From NCBI RefSeq assembly GCF_001437155.1, contig NZ_JQAR01000015.1, positions 2,580 through 53,143 of the forward strand: a stretch of 50,564 bases of DNA. The letters run 5' to 3'. Of this stretch, positions 27,189 through 36,426 are shown piece by piece. Position 1 is the first letter of the stretch; each line of letters opens with the position of its first letter. The DNA comes from Liquorilactobacillus mali. Its GTDB lineage: Bacteria; Bacillota; Bacilli; Lactobacillales; Lactobacillaceae. The notes beneath the pieces were generated by a model that was given only the letters and a program-made list of their open reading frames with translations, was not told the DNA's origin and made no database searches. The position numbers and the translations under genes are program-made.

Positions 27189-27725
27189 TTACCTACCTGA
27201 TGATCCAAAACCTCCTGTTCGTTTCTTTAATGGCTCCTCTTCACTGTCAATCGTCAGAAAAGGAATAAAGATGCCTTGACCAATACGTTCATTTTTCTTG
27301 ATTACTACATCCCTGATGCCAAAATTCATGAGTTGAAAGAATATCTCTCCATCATTATCAGCATTGCCGTAATAATCAGCGTCAACAATTCCGACCCCAT
27401 TTGGTAAAATTAAGTTTCTTTTTAATGGATTGCTAGAGCGATTGGCAAGCATCAAAAATTCCTCGTCTCCCATATATGCTTTGATGCCTGTCGGAACTAA
27501 AAGTGGCTTAAGGACTTTGGTGGCTTTTTCATAATCAATATCTGTAATCTTTTGTTTTTTCGTAATACTCCATAAAATTTTTAAAAAATTAAGTTTCCAT
27601 ATTGATGGCAACACAAAATCCTGTGCCGCATAAAAATCATACCCCGCTGCATTTTTTGTAGCACGCGTCGGCAGTGTGATTTCTTCTTTTTTAAACCGCT
27701 TTACTACCTCGAATCCTCTTTTCAA
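27189..27725 (-). CDS. dut: dUTP diphosphatase
   Basis: Dut hydrolyses dUTP to dUMP, keeping uracil out of DNA and feeding dTMP synthesis. All five trimeric-dUTPase motifs are present: AGYDFYAA, NRSSNP, GVGIVDADYYGN, ERIGQGIF and RTGGFGSSGR. At 178 residues it is longer than the ~145-residue classical form, because about 30 extra residues (from SIWKLNFLKILW on) lie between motif 1 and LLVPTGIKAYM. The start appears to be a TTG. It is 84 bp upstream of radA. Confidence 0.94.
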   Translation of the reverse strand: MKRGFEVVKRFKKEEITLPTRATKNAAGYDFYAAQDFVLPSIWKLNFLKILWSITKKQKITDIDYEKATKVLKPLLVPTGIKAYMGDEEFLMLANRSSNPLKRNLILPNGVGIVDADYYGNADNDGEIFFQLMNFGIRDVVIKKNERIGQGIFIPFLTIDSEEEPLKKRTGGFGSSGR

Positions 27726-27795
27726 AATATCACTCTTTCCCTAATTTATTCTACTATTCTATCATTAATCAACAAACAGATACAGTACCTTCTCG

Positions 27796-27806
27796 TATGC
27801 TATAAT
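27796..27806 (+). promoter_or_regulatory. Extended -10 promoter of the GNAT gene and rpiA
   Basis: TATGCTATAAT is a strong extended -10 element 22 bp before the ATG at 27829. No clear -35 is visible. Confidence 0.6.
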
Positions 27807-27828
27807 TAAACAAAAAGAGGTGTTTTAT

Positions 27829-28122
27829 ATGATTACTAAATTCACAGAAAATTCCTTTGATTATTATCGTTCAGAAAGTGATAAAAAACCTGTAGCACAT
27901 ATTGGTTTTTCATTGCTTGACAACTCCCAAACATACTTAGTTGAACACACTTGGGTAGATGAAAATGCACGTGGAACCGGACTAGCAGGAAAAATTACGA
28001 AGGATTTTCTTGCCAAGGTGACTGAAGAATCCAAGAAAGTTATCCCGTTATGTCCCTATACGAAGAAATTCTTTGAAAACCATGCTGAGTATCAGCATCT
28101 ACTTAAAGAAGAAAATAATTAA
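27829..28122 (+). CDS. Small GNAT-type N-acetyltransferase (YjdJ-like)
   Basis: This 97-residue protein is a minimal Gcn5-related acetyltransferase fold of the YjdJ/DUF4442-free short type. [22 protein letters not shown] is the acetyl-CoA binding segment, here with R-G-T-G-L-A, and [11 protein letters not shown] is the usual C-terminal motif. The ATG at 27829 follows AGAGGTG; an earlier in-frame GTG overlaps that site. It ends 10 bp before the rpiA start and is probably co-transcribed with it. The substrate is unknown. Confidence 0.82.
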   Translation: MITKFTENSFDYYRSESDKKPVAHIGFSLLDNSQTYLVEHTWVDENARGTGLAGKITKDFLAKVTEESKKVIPLCPYTKKFFENHAEYQHLLKEENN

Positions 28123-28132
28123 TGAGGTGAAT

Positions 28133-28819
28133 ATGGTGAATCAAAATGAGTTAAAGGCTCTTGTTGGAAAAAAAGCAGTAGATTGGGTTTTTGATAATAT
28201 GACTATTGGCTTAGGAACAGGGTCAACAGTTAAATATATGATAGAAGCTCTCGCAAAAAAAATTCAGAAAGAAAATCTGTCGATTACAGGTGTTGTCACA
28301 TCCGCAGAAACAGCTAAGCAGGCAACTTCCTTAGGCATTCCCTTAAAGTCAGTCGATGAAGTTGATCACATTGATCTCACGATTGATGGCGCCGACGAGG
28401 TTAGTTCCGACTTCCAAGGTATAAAGGGTGGTGGAGCTGCCCTTTTGTTCGAAAAAATAGTGGCAACTAACTCGAAAAAGAATATCTGGATTGTGGATCA
28501 AAGCAAGTTAGTAAATAAATTAGGAAGCTTTCCCCTTCCAGTCGAAGTAATTCCCTATGGCAGCAAAAAGATTTTTGAACGTTTTGATTCTAAGAAATTC
28601 CATCCAACTTTCAGATTAGCCGCTGATGGTTCAAAATTACGAACTGATTCCGATAATTATATAATTGATCTGCATTTGGAACAAATATCAGATCCATTTA
28701 AGCTTGCTGATTATTTGAAAGCACAAGTTGGTGTCGTCGAGCACGGCCTCTTCTTAAATACTGTCAACACTGTTATCGTTGGTTACGCTAGTGGTCCTAA
28801 AGTTCTCGAAGCCCGCTAA
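28133..28819 (+). CDS. rpiA: Ribose-5-phosphate isomerase A
   Basis: RpiA interconverts ribulose 5-phosphate and ribose 5-phosphate in the pentose phosphate pathway. The 228-residue protein has [14 protein letters not shown] near residue 27, [22 protein letters not shown] with the catalytic Asp and Glu region, and [19 protein letters not shown]. The open frame runs 20 codons further upstream into the previous gene, but GAGGTG before the ATG at 28133 fixes the start. Confidence 0.96.
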   Translation: MVNQNELKALVGKKAVDWVFDNMTIGLGTGSTVKYMIEALAKKIQKENLSITGVVTSAETAKQATSLGIPLKSVDEVDHIDLTIDGADEVSSDFQGIKGGGAALLFEKIVATNSKKNIWIVDQSKLVNKLGSFPLPVEVIPYGSKKIFERFDSKKFHPTFRLAADGSKLRTDSDNYIIDLHLEQISDPFKLADYLKAQVGVVEHGLFLNTVNTVIVGYASGPKVLEAR

Positions 28820-28831
28820 TTGGAAGCAAGG

Positions 28832-28860
28832 TTTACGTGTTACTTTATTTATCATATAAT
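28832..28860 (+). promoter_or_regulatory. Promoter of pepC
   Basis: TTTACG (28832-28837) and a perfect TATAAT (28855-28860) are spaced by 17 bp, 33 bp before the GTG start. Confidence 0.7.
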
Positions 28861-28893
28861 GTTGTTATATCTTTTTAAGGAGAGTGACAAATA

Positions 28894-30228
28894 GTGAGTA
28901 AAGCTATTCAGCACCAACAATTATCAAAATTTAAAAATTCTCTAGAAAACCGTGTAGATCATAAGGTCCTTGAGCGTGCAGTTACAAAAAACGGAATCTA
29001 TACAACCTCTGCTGATTATCGTTCTGAAGTTAACATGACACCTGTTTTTTCTATCGACTTGGATACAGGGGATGTTGCTAATCAAAAACAATCTGGCCGT
29101 TGTTGGATGTTTGCCGCATTAAATACAATGCGCCATGACATGAAAAATAAATTCAATATGCCAAAGGATTTCGAGCTTTCACAAAACTATACATTTTTCT
29201 GGGATAAACTTGAAAAAGCTAATTACTTCTATGAAAATGTGATTAATACAGCTTCCTTACCAACATCAGATCGTAAAGTTTCCTTCCTGATGACAACACC
29301 TCAACAAGATGGTGGTCAGTGGGATATGATCGTGGCAATCATTGAAAAATATGGTGTAGTTCCTCAATCAGCTATGCCTGAAACATTCAATTCTTCTGCT
29401 TCACGTGAATTTAATAATACTTTTGACTTAAAATTACGCAAAGACGCTGTAACTTTACGTAATTTAGTTGCAAACGGAGCATCGGAAAAAGAGCTTGAGG
29501 ATACAAAAGAAAAAATGTTAGATGATGCATACCGCATGCTAGCTTATAGCTTTGGTGAACCACCTGCTCACTTTGACTTCGAGTATCGTGATTCAGATAA
29601 AAAATATCATATTGATCGTAACATTACACCTATCGATTTCTTTAACAAGTATGTTGGCTGGAACCTAGATGACTATGTTTCAATCATCAACGGCCCAACT
29701 GCTGACAAGCCATTCAATCACATGTATACTGTTGAAATGCTTGGTAACGTTGTAGACGGTCGTCAAGTTCGTCACTTGAACGTTGACATGGCAACATTCC
29801 GCGACGTTGCAGTAAAGCAGCTTCAAAGTGGTGAAAGTGTATGGTTTGGCTGTGATGTAGGTCAATCTTCCGACCGCCAAAAGGGAATCATGGATACTGA
29901 GTTATATCACAAAGATGAACTTTTTGATATTGATTTAAGTATTTCTAAGGCTGAAAGATTGGATTACGGTGAAAGCCTAATGACACATGCCATGGTTTTA
30001 ACTGGAGTTGATCTTGTCGATGGTGAACCAACTAAATGGAAAGTTGAAAATTCATGGGGTAAAAAAGTTGGTACTAATGGATTTTTCGTTATGAGTAATG
30101 ACTGGATGAATGAATATTGCTATCAAATTGTTGTTAACAAGAAATTCCTTTCTGAAAAATTACAAGAAGTCCTCAAGGAAGAGCCAAAAGTACTAGCTCC
30201 TTGGGATCCAATGGGTGCTTTAGCATAA
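28894..30228 (+). CDS. pepC: Aminopeptidase C (bleomycin hydrolase family)
   Basis: PepC is a cytoplasmic papain-fold (C1B) cysteine aminopeptidase that completes breakdown of imported peptides, important in lactic acid bacteria that grow on protein. The 444 residues carry Gln64 and Cys70 in QSGRCWMFA, His365 in THAMVLTGV, and Asn386 in VENSWG. The C-terminal tail, which gates the active site in the hexamer, ends in DPMGALA. A GTG start follows AAGGAG. Repeat copy B terminates it. It probably works with the peptide transporter at 46911. Confidence 0.96.
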   Translation: MSKAIQHQQLSKFKNSLENRVDHKVLERAVTKNGIYTTSADYRSEVNMTPVFSIDLDTGDVANQKQSGRCWMFAALNTMRHDMKNKFNMPKDFELSQNYTFFWDKLEKANYFYENVINTASLPTSDRKVSFLMTTPQQDGGQWDMIVAIIEKYGVVPQSAMPETFNSSASREFNNTFDLKLRKDAVTLRNLVANGASEKELEDTKEKMLDDAYRMLAYSFGEPPAHFDFEYRDSDKKYHIDRNITPIDFFNKYVGWNLDDYVSIINGPTADKPFNHMYTVEMLGNVVDGRQVRHLNVDMATFRDVAVKQLQSGESVWFGCDVGQSSDRQKGIMDTELYHKDELFDIDLSISKAERLDYGESLMTHAMVLTGVDLVDGEPTKWKVENSWGKKVGTNGFFVMSNDWMNEYCYQIVVNKKFLSEKLQEVLKEEPKVLAPWDPMGALA

Positions 30229-30290
30229 GTTAGAGAAACTCAATGTTAGATAAGGCTTTACTTACAAAAAAATATAATTTTAATTAGTAA

Positions 30291-30370
30291 AGGGAGTCAG
30301 TCAAAAGTTAACTTTTGACTGACTCCTCTATTTATTTCAGATAAGTGTGTGACACAAATCAACGTTCTCC
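30291..30370 (+). repeat. Dispersed intergenic repeat, copy B (pepC/gpmA)
   Basis: A perfect 34-bp palindrome (30293-30326, 17-bp arms with no spacer) is followed by CTCTATTTATTT and a diverged copy of the family tail (30341-30370). It lies between the convergent 3' ends of pepC and gpmA and could terminate both. Confidence 0.8.
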
Positions 30371-30427
30371 TACTAACCACAAATTTTACCAATTTATGTC
30401 TAATTTCCGCTTTATTTTTTACATACC

Positions 30428-31102
30428 CTATCTTAATTCCCTTTTGGAAATAATCTTTAACTTATTATCAAGTTCATAGACAATTGGGACCGCATTTTCG
30501 ACTTCAACTCCGTCAATTGCTGAATCACTGATTCCTTCAATATACTTGATTAAAGCCCTCAAAGTACTACCATGTGCCACAATGATCTGATTTTTTTGAT
30601 GAATCAAGTTAGGAGCAATACTATCCAACCAATACGGAATAATTCTATCAGATGCATCCTTTAAGCTTTCTGCCAAAGGTAAAATTGTCTTTGGATAAGC
30701 AGAATATCGTCTATCTTCGTCAGGTTTATCCATTTTAGGAGGTACAGTGGTAAAGCTCCTTCTCCACAACGCAACTTCTTTTTTCCCATAAGTTTCCACC
30801 GTCCACTGTTTGTTTAAACCTCGTAAAGCTCCGTAATGTCTCTCATTTAGACGCCATGTTTTTTTTATTGGAACACTATTTTGATTAATACAATCGAGTA
30901 CAATATTAGCGGTCTTAATTGCACGCGTAAGGACGGATGTGTGCAGATCAGTAAAAATAATTTTCTCTTCATCTAAGAGCTTCCCAGCCTTTATCGCCTG
31001 CTGTTCTCCTTCTACAGTTAATGGTGAATCTGACCAACCGGTATATTCATTTGCCAAATTTGCTGTGCTTTGTCCATGCCTTAGTAAAACTAATTTAACC
31101 AT
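30428..31102 (-). CDS. gpmA: 2,3-bisphosphoglycerate-dependent phosphoglycerate mutase
   Basis: GpmA interconverts 3- and 2-phosphoglycerate in glycolysis. The 224-residue protein has the phosphohistidine motif [17 protein letters not shown] with His9, [14 protein letters not shown] near residue 85, and [16 protein letters not shown] with the second His. At 224 residues it is slightly shorter than the ~230-residue standard. GGAG precedes the ATG. Lactobacilli often have several homologues, so this may not be the main glycolytic copy. Confidence 0.9.
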   Translation of the reverse strand: MVKLVLLRHGQSTANLANEYTGWSDSPLTVEGEQQAIKAGKLLDEEKIIFTDLHTSVLTRAIKTANIVLDCINQNSVPIKKTWRLNERHYGALRGLNKQWTVETYGKKEVALWRRSFTTVPPKMDKPDEDRRYSAYPKTILPLAESLKDASDRIIPYWLDSIAPNLIHQKNQIIVAHGSTLRALIKYIEGISDSAIDGVEVENAVPIVYELDNKLKIISKRELR

Positions 31103-31186
31103 ATCTTCTGTCTCCTCTAATAGTCTTGCCTAATATCTTTATCATATCAGACTTTTTTGATCTAGAGTAGTTTATTCAGAGCAAAA

Positions 31187-31260
31187 AAGAAGTCAAGTCA
31201 AGATTCAACTTCTGACCTAACTCCCCTATCATTCCTTATAAACACGTTCTATAAGTCAAA
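31187..31260 (+). repeat. Dispersed intergenic repeat, copy C (degenerate)
   Basis: The hairpin half (31187-31226) is degraded, but the tail TTATAAACACGTTCTATAAG plus TCAAA (31237-31260) is nearly the same as copies A and D. It is placed 173 bp downstream of the NlpC/P60 gene 3' end. Confidence 0.65.
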
Positions 31261-31331
31261 TCTTTTCGACTGATGTTACGCTGCGTTTTCTAGCTTCATT
31301 ATCAGTGTAACTAAAAAGACCCAGCCCGCGA

Positions 31332-31365
31332 AACTAAATTAATAAAGTATTTCATTAATTTAGTT
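31332..31365. repeat. Perfect 12-bp inverted repeat
   Basis: AACTAAATTAAT (31332-31343) and ATTAATTTAGTT (31354-31365) pair perfectly around 10 nt, 68 bp past the NlpC/P60 stop. There is no U-tract after it on either strand, so it is a weak candidate terminator or an mRNA 3'-end stabiliser. Confidence 0.5.
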
Positions 31366-31433
31366 ACTTGAACTAGATCTATTCTTAGATTGTTTCATTA
31401 ATCAAATGTCAGTTTAACTAAATCAGAACTTTC

Positions 31434-32624
31434 CTACTTTAAGCGTCCTGCAAATGAAGGTGCATATCCTGAAACTGATCCAACACGAACTGTTTCACCA
31501 GTTCTTGGTGCATGTACATATTGACCATTTCCAATATAAATTGCTACATGATATGATGCTCCTTTGCTACCCCAGAATAATAAATCGCCTGGTTGTGCTT
31601 GCGAAACAGATTCATATGTAACATATCCCTCTTGCGCAACAGTATTATGTGGCAACGATACTCCAAACTTAGCATAGACATATGCAGTCAAACCTGAGCA
31701 ATCCATCCCTGATAGAGACTCACCGCCCCAAACATAAGGAATGTTCATTTTTGTCAAAGATAATGCAGCTGCAACAACTGAACTTGTATCCACACTCGAA
31801 CTTGATGATGCAGTCGCAGTTGAAGTGGTTGAATATGCGGTCTGAGTTACAGTTGCTGAACTACTTGTGCTGCTGTTATTAGAATTGTTGGAACTATTTG
31901 TAGAGGTGTTCGAAGTAGTCGTACCACTATTTGTATTAGTAGTGGTGACTGTCGCTACAGCCTTTGTAGCTGTTGCTAAAGCCTTATTAGCATCTGCACT
32001 ACTCTTGGCTGCTTTGACAGCTGCAGCCGCTTTCTGGGCCGCTGCTAAAGCTGCTTCAGCTTTTTCCTTTGCAGCATCTTCTTTAGCTTTCTTAACCTTT
32101 AATTGTATCTTTTGAACAGCTAAATCAGCCATATCATTTCTTAATTTTTCACTAGTCTTCTTTTGAGCTGCTACGGATTCATCAACTTGCTTTTTATCAG
32201 CCGCAACTTTTTCTTGATCATTTTTTTGATCTTGCAAAGTTTGATTATTTGCATGAATCATCGTTGCAACTGTAGCAACACGATCAATTGCATCACTAAA
32301 GCTTTTTGAATCTGTTAAGAATTCTATTAAGCTTCCTGTATCATTTTGTTGAGCCGAACGTGCTTGCTCAGCTAAATGAGATTTTCTTGCATTAATGTTT
32401 TTCGTCAATGAAGCAATCTCAACTGAATCGGAATATTGCTGATCCTGTAACTTTGAAAGTTTCTTTTGACTTTCGTTTACTAATTTCTGAGTATCAGAAA
32501 TCTTTTGATTTACCTCGTTAATTTGTGTTGCAGTATCTGAAGCTGAAACGTGTGTTCCTAAGCTGACAACTGTTACAAGTGAAGCAACTACGAGTACAGT
32601 TTTTGAAATTAAATTATGTTTCAC
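31434..32624 (-). CDS. Secreted NlpC/P60 peptidoglycan endopeptidase
   Basis: This 396-residue exported wall hydrolase probably cuts stem peptides during growth or daughter-cell separation. It has a Sec signal peptide (cleaved about residue 29, THVSAS), a long coiled coil (33 to ~190) like that of CwlO-type hydrolases, and a Ser/Thr/Asn-rich linker (~215-285). The C-terminal NlpC/P60 domain has Cys309 in DCSG, His359 in YHVAI and His371 in VHAP. A perfect WalR box stands upstream, which fits WalRK control of wall hydrolases. Confidence 0.93.
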   Translation of the reverse strand: MKHNLISKTVLVVASLVTVVSLGTHVSASDTATQINEVNQKISDTQKLVNESQKKLSKLQDQQYSDSVEIASLTKNINARKSHLAEQARSAQQNDTGSLIEFLTDSKSFSDAIDRVATVATMIHANNQTLQDQKNDQEKVAADKKQVDESVAAQKKTSEKLRNDMADLAVQKIQLKVKKAKEDAAKEKAEAALAAAQKAAAAVKAAKSSADANKALATATKAVATVTTTNTNSGTTTSNTSTNSSNNSNNSSTSSSATVTQTAYSTTSTATASSSSSVDTSSVVAAALSLTKMNIPYVWGGESLSGMDCSGLTAYVYAKFGVSLPHNTVAQEGYVTYESVSQAQPGDLLFWGSKGASYHVAIYIGNGQYVHAPRTGETVRVGSVSGYAPSFAGRLK

Positions 32625-32695
32625 TGACTTACACCTCTGACATTTGATTAAATACTTTTTTTTAATTTTTTACGTACAATTTAACTACAAGAGTA

Positions 32696-32701
32696 ATTCT
32701 A
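32696..32701 (-). promoter_or_regulatory. -10 element of the NlpC/P60 gene
   Basis: TAGAAT lies 72 bp before the ATG. The hexamer 17 bp upstream (TGCTCA) is not -35-like, which suits an activator-dependent promoter with the WalR box adjoining it. Confidence 0.45.
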
Positions 32702-32723
32702 CCACGCTTGCACAGTAATGAGC

Positions 32724-32740
32724 ATTACATTATATTTACA
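32724..32740 (-). promoter_or_regulatory. WalR (YycF) box
   Basis: The minus strand reads TGTAAATATAATGTAAT, an exact match to TGTWAH-N5-TGTWAH. It ends at the position expected for the upstream edge of the -35 region, as at promoters activated by WalR. Confidence 0.75.
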
Positions 32741-32920
32741 AAATCTGCTCAAGAATAGCAATTTCAAGCACTTTTATTACATTAAGATTTCAAAAATTAC
32801 AAAAGGAAATCTAGAGGTTTTTTGCTCTTTTTATTCGCATATTTCGACAAAATTTACAAGTTTCATACTTTTTATTATTATAATGGCTCTCTTAGTGGAA
32901 TTAATTAGTTAAAAACAATA

Positions 32921-32963
32921 AAAAAGAAGGGATGTTTGTTGCTTAGAGCAGCAATTCCCTTCC
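32921..32963 (-). terminator. Terminator of the AEC-EamA operon
   Basis: On the minus strand GAAGGGA (32962-32956) pairs with TCCCTTC (32932-32926), with an inner TTGCT/AGCAA stem, followed by a run of U. It lies 30 bp after the EamA gene stop. Confidence 0.75.
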
Positions 32964-32992
32964 AAATTTGAAATATATAAGTCATGTAATAA

Positions 32993-33946
32993 TTAATTTT
33001 TGGGTATGATCGTTTCTTCTTTGGCTCGATTACCCACAAATGTGACAACAGAACCCAACAAAATAATTACAATTCCAATAATTGTCAATGTTGTTACTTT
33101 CTCTCCAATCAAGATTGCTGCTAAAATTGGAGCCAACCCTGGTTTTATAAAAAACACTAGGGAAGCAGTGGAGACATTCGAATTCTCCATTGCAAGAAAA
33201 TAAAAAGCAAATCCACCACCTGTAACACAGATTCCTAAATAGAGTAACATTGGTAAAGAACCAATTGTTATATTCTGCAATATTGGCAGGTCTTGAAAAG
33301 ATTTTAAACTTGGAATGCTTCCTAAAGCATCAGCAACAAATGGTATATGTGTAATTAGTGAAAGTATAAACAATTCAACTGTTCCAGCTATGAATGTATA
33401 GCATGTCATGACAATCCCATTGAGTCCTCTTTTAGTAGAACCATAGCGTGAAATAATTGAATAAAAACCAAATGTTATTGCAGCTAGGACACCCAAGATG
33501 ATTCCCATTGGTTTAGTAAGATGAAGTGGATCAATGATTACAATCAGGCCTAAAATAGATATCACAACAGCAATTAAATTTGCTCGTCCTAAACGTTCTC
33601 GCAAGATAATGAAAGCAAATATTAACGCAAATACTGGATTACAACTAAATAAAACTGCTACTGTTGAAGCCTTCGTTGCAACAACCGCCAACTGAAAAAG
33701 CGACATGCTGACAATTACACAGAGAAATCCTGTAAGACAGAAAAGGTACCAATCTTCTTTTCTCAGCTTTCTCTTACTTGCTTTCAATCCCTTATTTGCA
33801 AATGGCAGCAATACCAAGGCACCAATAAAGAAACGAATAAGATTCAATTGGATTGGATTAAACGTGGCACCGGCTACCTTTAGCGCTATTTCCATTGAAC
33901 TGAACATAAATGTCGATATTAGGACATAAACTATTGTCTTTTTCAC
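32993..33946 (-). CDS. EamA/DMT family transporter
   Basis: This 317-residue integral membrane protein has ten predicted hydrophobic segments in two five-helix EamA repeats. The first repeat contains TFNPIQLNLIRFFIGALVLLPF and KASTVAVLFSCNPVFALIFAF. The second has NSNVSTASLVFFIKPGLAPILAA with the typical proline. DMT exporters move amino acids, metabolites or drugs; the substrate cannot be told. It is 14 bp downstream of the AEC transporter gene and shares its terminator. Confidence 0.9.
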   Translation of the reverse strand: MKKTIVYVLISTFMFSSMEIALKVAGATFNPIQLNLIRFFIGALVLLPFANKGLKASKRKLRKEDWYLFCLTGFLCVIVSMSLFQLAVVATKASTVAVLFSCNPVFALIFAFIILRERLGRANLIAVVISILGLIVIIDPLHLTKPMGIILGVLAAITFGFYSIISRYGSTKRGLNGIVMTCYTFIAGTVELFILSLITHIPFVADALGSIPSLKSFQDLPILQNITIGSLPMLLYLGICVTGGGFAFYFLAMENSNVSTASLVFFIKPGLAPILAAILIGEKVTTLTIIGIVIILLGSVVTFVGNRAKEETIIPKN

Positions 33947-33960
33947 AACTATCCCTCTTT

Positions 33961-34905
33961 TTAAATACTTTGTGTAACTAACATTAAAATTGGTACGACT
34001 GCTAATGACATCAATGTCGTCTCCGTGACCATCACCGCAGCGTAGTCAGAGTCTGCACCATATAAATTCGCAACAACCGGAGCATTAGTCATTACAGGCA
34101 TAGCCGATTGAAGTATGAAAACTTGCTTCATCAAAACTGGCATATCTGCTGGTATAACCAGCAAGCACATCAACGCTGGCGCAAATAAGAAACGCCCCAT
34201 TAGCACCAGAATATTATCTTTATGCAAAGCAAGATGGTTAAGACCGGCATGCGAAACAGAGATACCAATGAACAACATTGAAAGTGGTACGGTTAGGTTA
34301 CCAATATAATCCAAGTCAGATTTAACAAATATTGGTAATTTGACCTTTAATAGGACTAAGATAACACCTACTACAAAACCCATAAGCGGCGGTGAAAAAA
34401 TCTTACCTAGCGTTTTTTTCCAGTCCAATTTACTTTTCAATCCACCGTCTCGCTGTATCAAGTATGTACCCAACGTCCAAAAAATGGTAGTATTTGCCAT
34501 ATAATAAATCAATACATATGGTATGCTATCCACCCCAAAAAGCGCTCTATTAATTGGTAAACCTACAAAGACCGTATTCGAGTTAAAAAACATCGATGAA
34601 AACAAGCCTGCATGACTTTTGCGAATTCTAAATATTTTTACAATTGCAAACGCAAGTGCCATCAGTATTACCATCGAGATGACTGGAAACCTTAAATCTG
34701 GCAACATTCCAGACAGATCATTGGCACTGAACTTCATCGTAATCGTGGATACCATATAGCATGGTAACGCAATTTGTGTTACTAATCTAGCTATCAGTTT
34801 AGTCGACTTTTCACCAAACCAGCCGCGTTCTGCTAAAATATATCCCAGTATTATCATCACTAATATTACCAGCACACCAGAAATGCTGTGCTCAAAAACC
34901 TTCAT
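33961..34905 (-). CDS. AEC family transporter
   Basis: This 314-residue protein belongs to the auxin efflux carrier (AEC/BART) family, with about ten membrane segments in two inverted halves. Typical features are ILGYILAERGWFGEKSTKLIARLV near the N-terminus, FFNSNTVFVGLPINRALFG with the conserved Asn and Pro, and QSAMPVMTNAPVVANLYGAD near the end. In lactic acid bacteria some members carry malate or citrate-like acids, but no substrate marker is visible here. It shares an operon with the EamA permease; GAGATGAG stands before the ATG. Confidence 0.9.
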   Translation of the reverse strand: MKVFEHSISGVLVILVMIILGYILAERGWFGEKSTKLIARLVTQIALPCYMVSTITMKFSANDLSGMLPDLRFPVISMVILMALAFAIVKIFRIRKSHAGLFSSMFFNSNTVFVGLPINRALFGVDSIPYVLIYYMANTTIFWTLGTYLIQRDGGLKSKLDWKKTLGKIFSPPLMGFVVGVILVLLKVKLPIFVKSDLDYIGNLTVPLSMLFIGISVSHAGLNHLALHKDNILVLMGRFLFAPALMCLLVIPADMPVLMKQVFILQSAMPVMTNAPVVANLYGADSDYAAVMVTETTLMSLAVVPILMLVTQSI

Positions 34906-35111
34906 ATTCTCATCTCTTTCTCTTCATTCTGTCATATATCAACATTCACCAGTATATCACAATTTATTACAAAATTTCCTCCGGTTTTTAATTAGATTAT
35001 CCTATTTAATATCCAAAATAGTTTAAAAAAAATTTAATTTTAAGTTATGCTACTCAATCCACAATTCTTAGTAGTATAATTCTTGTAACAATGTTGATTA
35101 AGGAGTTACTG

Positions 35112-36272
35112 ATGAATAACAATAATAATAATGAATTTTCCACGTCTTCTCCATTAAGAAGAGAAAATAATCATGACCACCGCAAAAAGAGACCACATAA
35201 AAAGCGCAGAATGTTAAATTTAATTGGACTTATTGTAGTATTGATTTTATTCTATGGAGCTGGTATTTATGCTCGCAGCTTGCTAGGAGCTGCCCAACAA
35301 ACTCTTGATAAAACATATCAAAAAACCAAAGTTAAGAAACTAAGGAATGTCTCTCAGATCTTAAAAAAGAAAAAACCTTTCTCAGTTTTACTTCTAGGAA
35401 CTGATACTGGTGACCTAGGAAGAACTGACAAGGGACGTACCGATACTATCATTGTTGCTACTATCAATCCACAAACCAAAAGGGCAACTTTAACAAGTAT
35501 TCCTCGTGATACTCAAGTTAAGATTACTGGCTCATCCAATTCCTATGACAAGATCAATTCGGCTTATACAATTGGGGGAACATCTGCTGCAATTTCAACC
35601 GTGCAAAAGACACTCCATATTCCGATTGATTTCTATCTACTGGTTAATATGGGAGGCTTATCAAAATTGGTTAATGCAGTTGGTGGGGTTTCAATTGATC
35701 CTCTATTGACCTTCCATTATAGCTATGCCAATGTTACTAAGGGCAAAACCGTGACCTTAAATGGAAATGAAGCCCTTGCATATTCAAGAATGCGCTACTC
35801 TGATCCAGAGGGTGATTATGGACGCCAGAAACGTCAAAAACAGGTAATTGAAGCAATTGTTTCTAAACTGCTGACAATTTCTTCCATATCCAACTTTCAA
35901 AAAATATTGAATACCGTTAAAGACAATATGCAAACTGACTTAACTTTCAATGATATGATGACAATTGAAACTAACTATAAAGACGCGGCAGGAACCATTA
36001 AATCGTATGTACTTCAAGGTGAAGATGCAACAATTGGTGGTTTATCATACCAAGTTGCCACGGCAGATGAAAAACGTAAAATTTCTAATAAGATTCGTTC
36101 AGAATTAGGATTGAATCCTTCAACTGCTACTTTCACTGGTCAAATATATAGTTCGTATGGTTCAAGTTCCAGCTACAGCTCAAGCTCTGGCTATGGTTCT
36201 ACCTATTCATCAGGAACTGGTACTACCTATGGTACCTATTCTTCAAGTTCTCCTTCTCACTATGGTTACTAA
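35112..36272 (+). CDS. LytR-CpsA-Psr (LCP) family wall-polymer ligase
   Basis: LCP proteins transfer teichoic acid or polysaccharide from its lipid carrier to peptidoglycan on the outer face of the membrane. The 386-residue protein has an Asn-rich, then basic cytoplasmic start, one membrane span (LIGLIVVLILFYGAGIYA), and the LCP core with LLLGTDTGDLGRTDKGRTDT, SIPRDTQV and YSRMRYSDPEGDYGRQKRQ. A Ser/Tyr/Gly-rich tail of ~40 residues is unusual. The ATG at 35112 has AAGGAG upstream. TATAAT at 35075-35080 is a likely -10. Confidence 0.93.
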   Translation: MNNNNNNEFSTSSPLRRENNHDHRKKRPHKKRRMLNLIGLIVVLILFYGAGIYARSLLGAAQQTLDKTYQKTKVKKLRNVSQILKKKKPFSVLLLGTDTGDLGRTDKGRTDTIIVATINPQTKRATLTSIPRDTQVKITGSSNSYDKINSAYTIGGTSAAISTVQKTLHIPIDFYLLVNMGGLSKLVNAVGGVSIDPLLTFHYSYANVTKGKTVTLNGNEALAYSRMRYSDPEGDYGRQKRQKQVIEAIVSKLLTISSISNFQKILNTVKDNMQTDLTFNDMMTIETNYKDAAGTIKSYVLQGEDATIGGLSYQVATADEKRKISNKIRSELGLNPSTATFTGQIYSSYGSSSSYSSSSGYGSTYSSGTGTTYGTYSSSSPSHYGY

Positions 36273-36282
36273 AATATAATAT

Positions 36283-36350
36283 AAAAAGGACTAGATCAAA
36301 GATTAATTTTGATTTAGTCCTTTTTTGATTTTCTATCCATATAACTTCGA
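36283..36350 (+). repeat. Dispersed intergenic repeat, copy E (LCP/fabH)
   Basis: The stem 36283-36300 with 36308-36325 spans 18 bp with one G-U pair in plus-strand RNA and ends in six U residues, so it is a good terminator for the LCP gene. The tail is only partly kept (CTATCCATATAACTTCGAA). Confidence 0.7.
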
Positions 36351-36426
36351 ATTAACCACAGCAAAAAATGTGTTTACAAATTTCATAATCTCATGTTAGA
36401 TCACGCATAGCCACCCCACGCCATTT

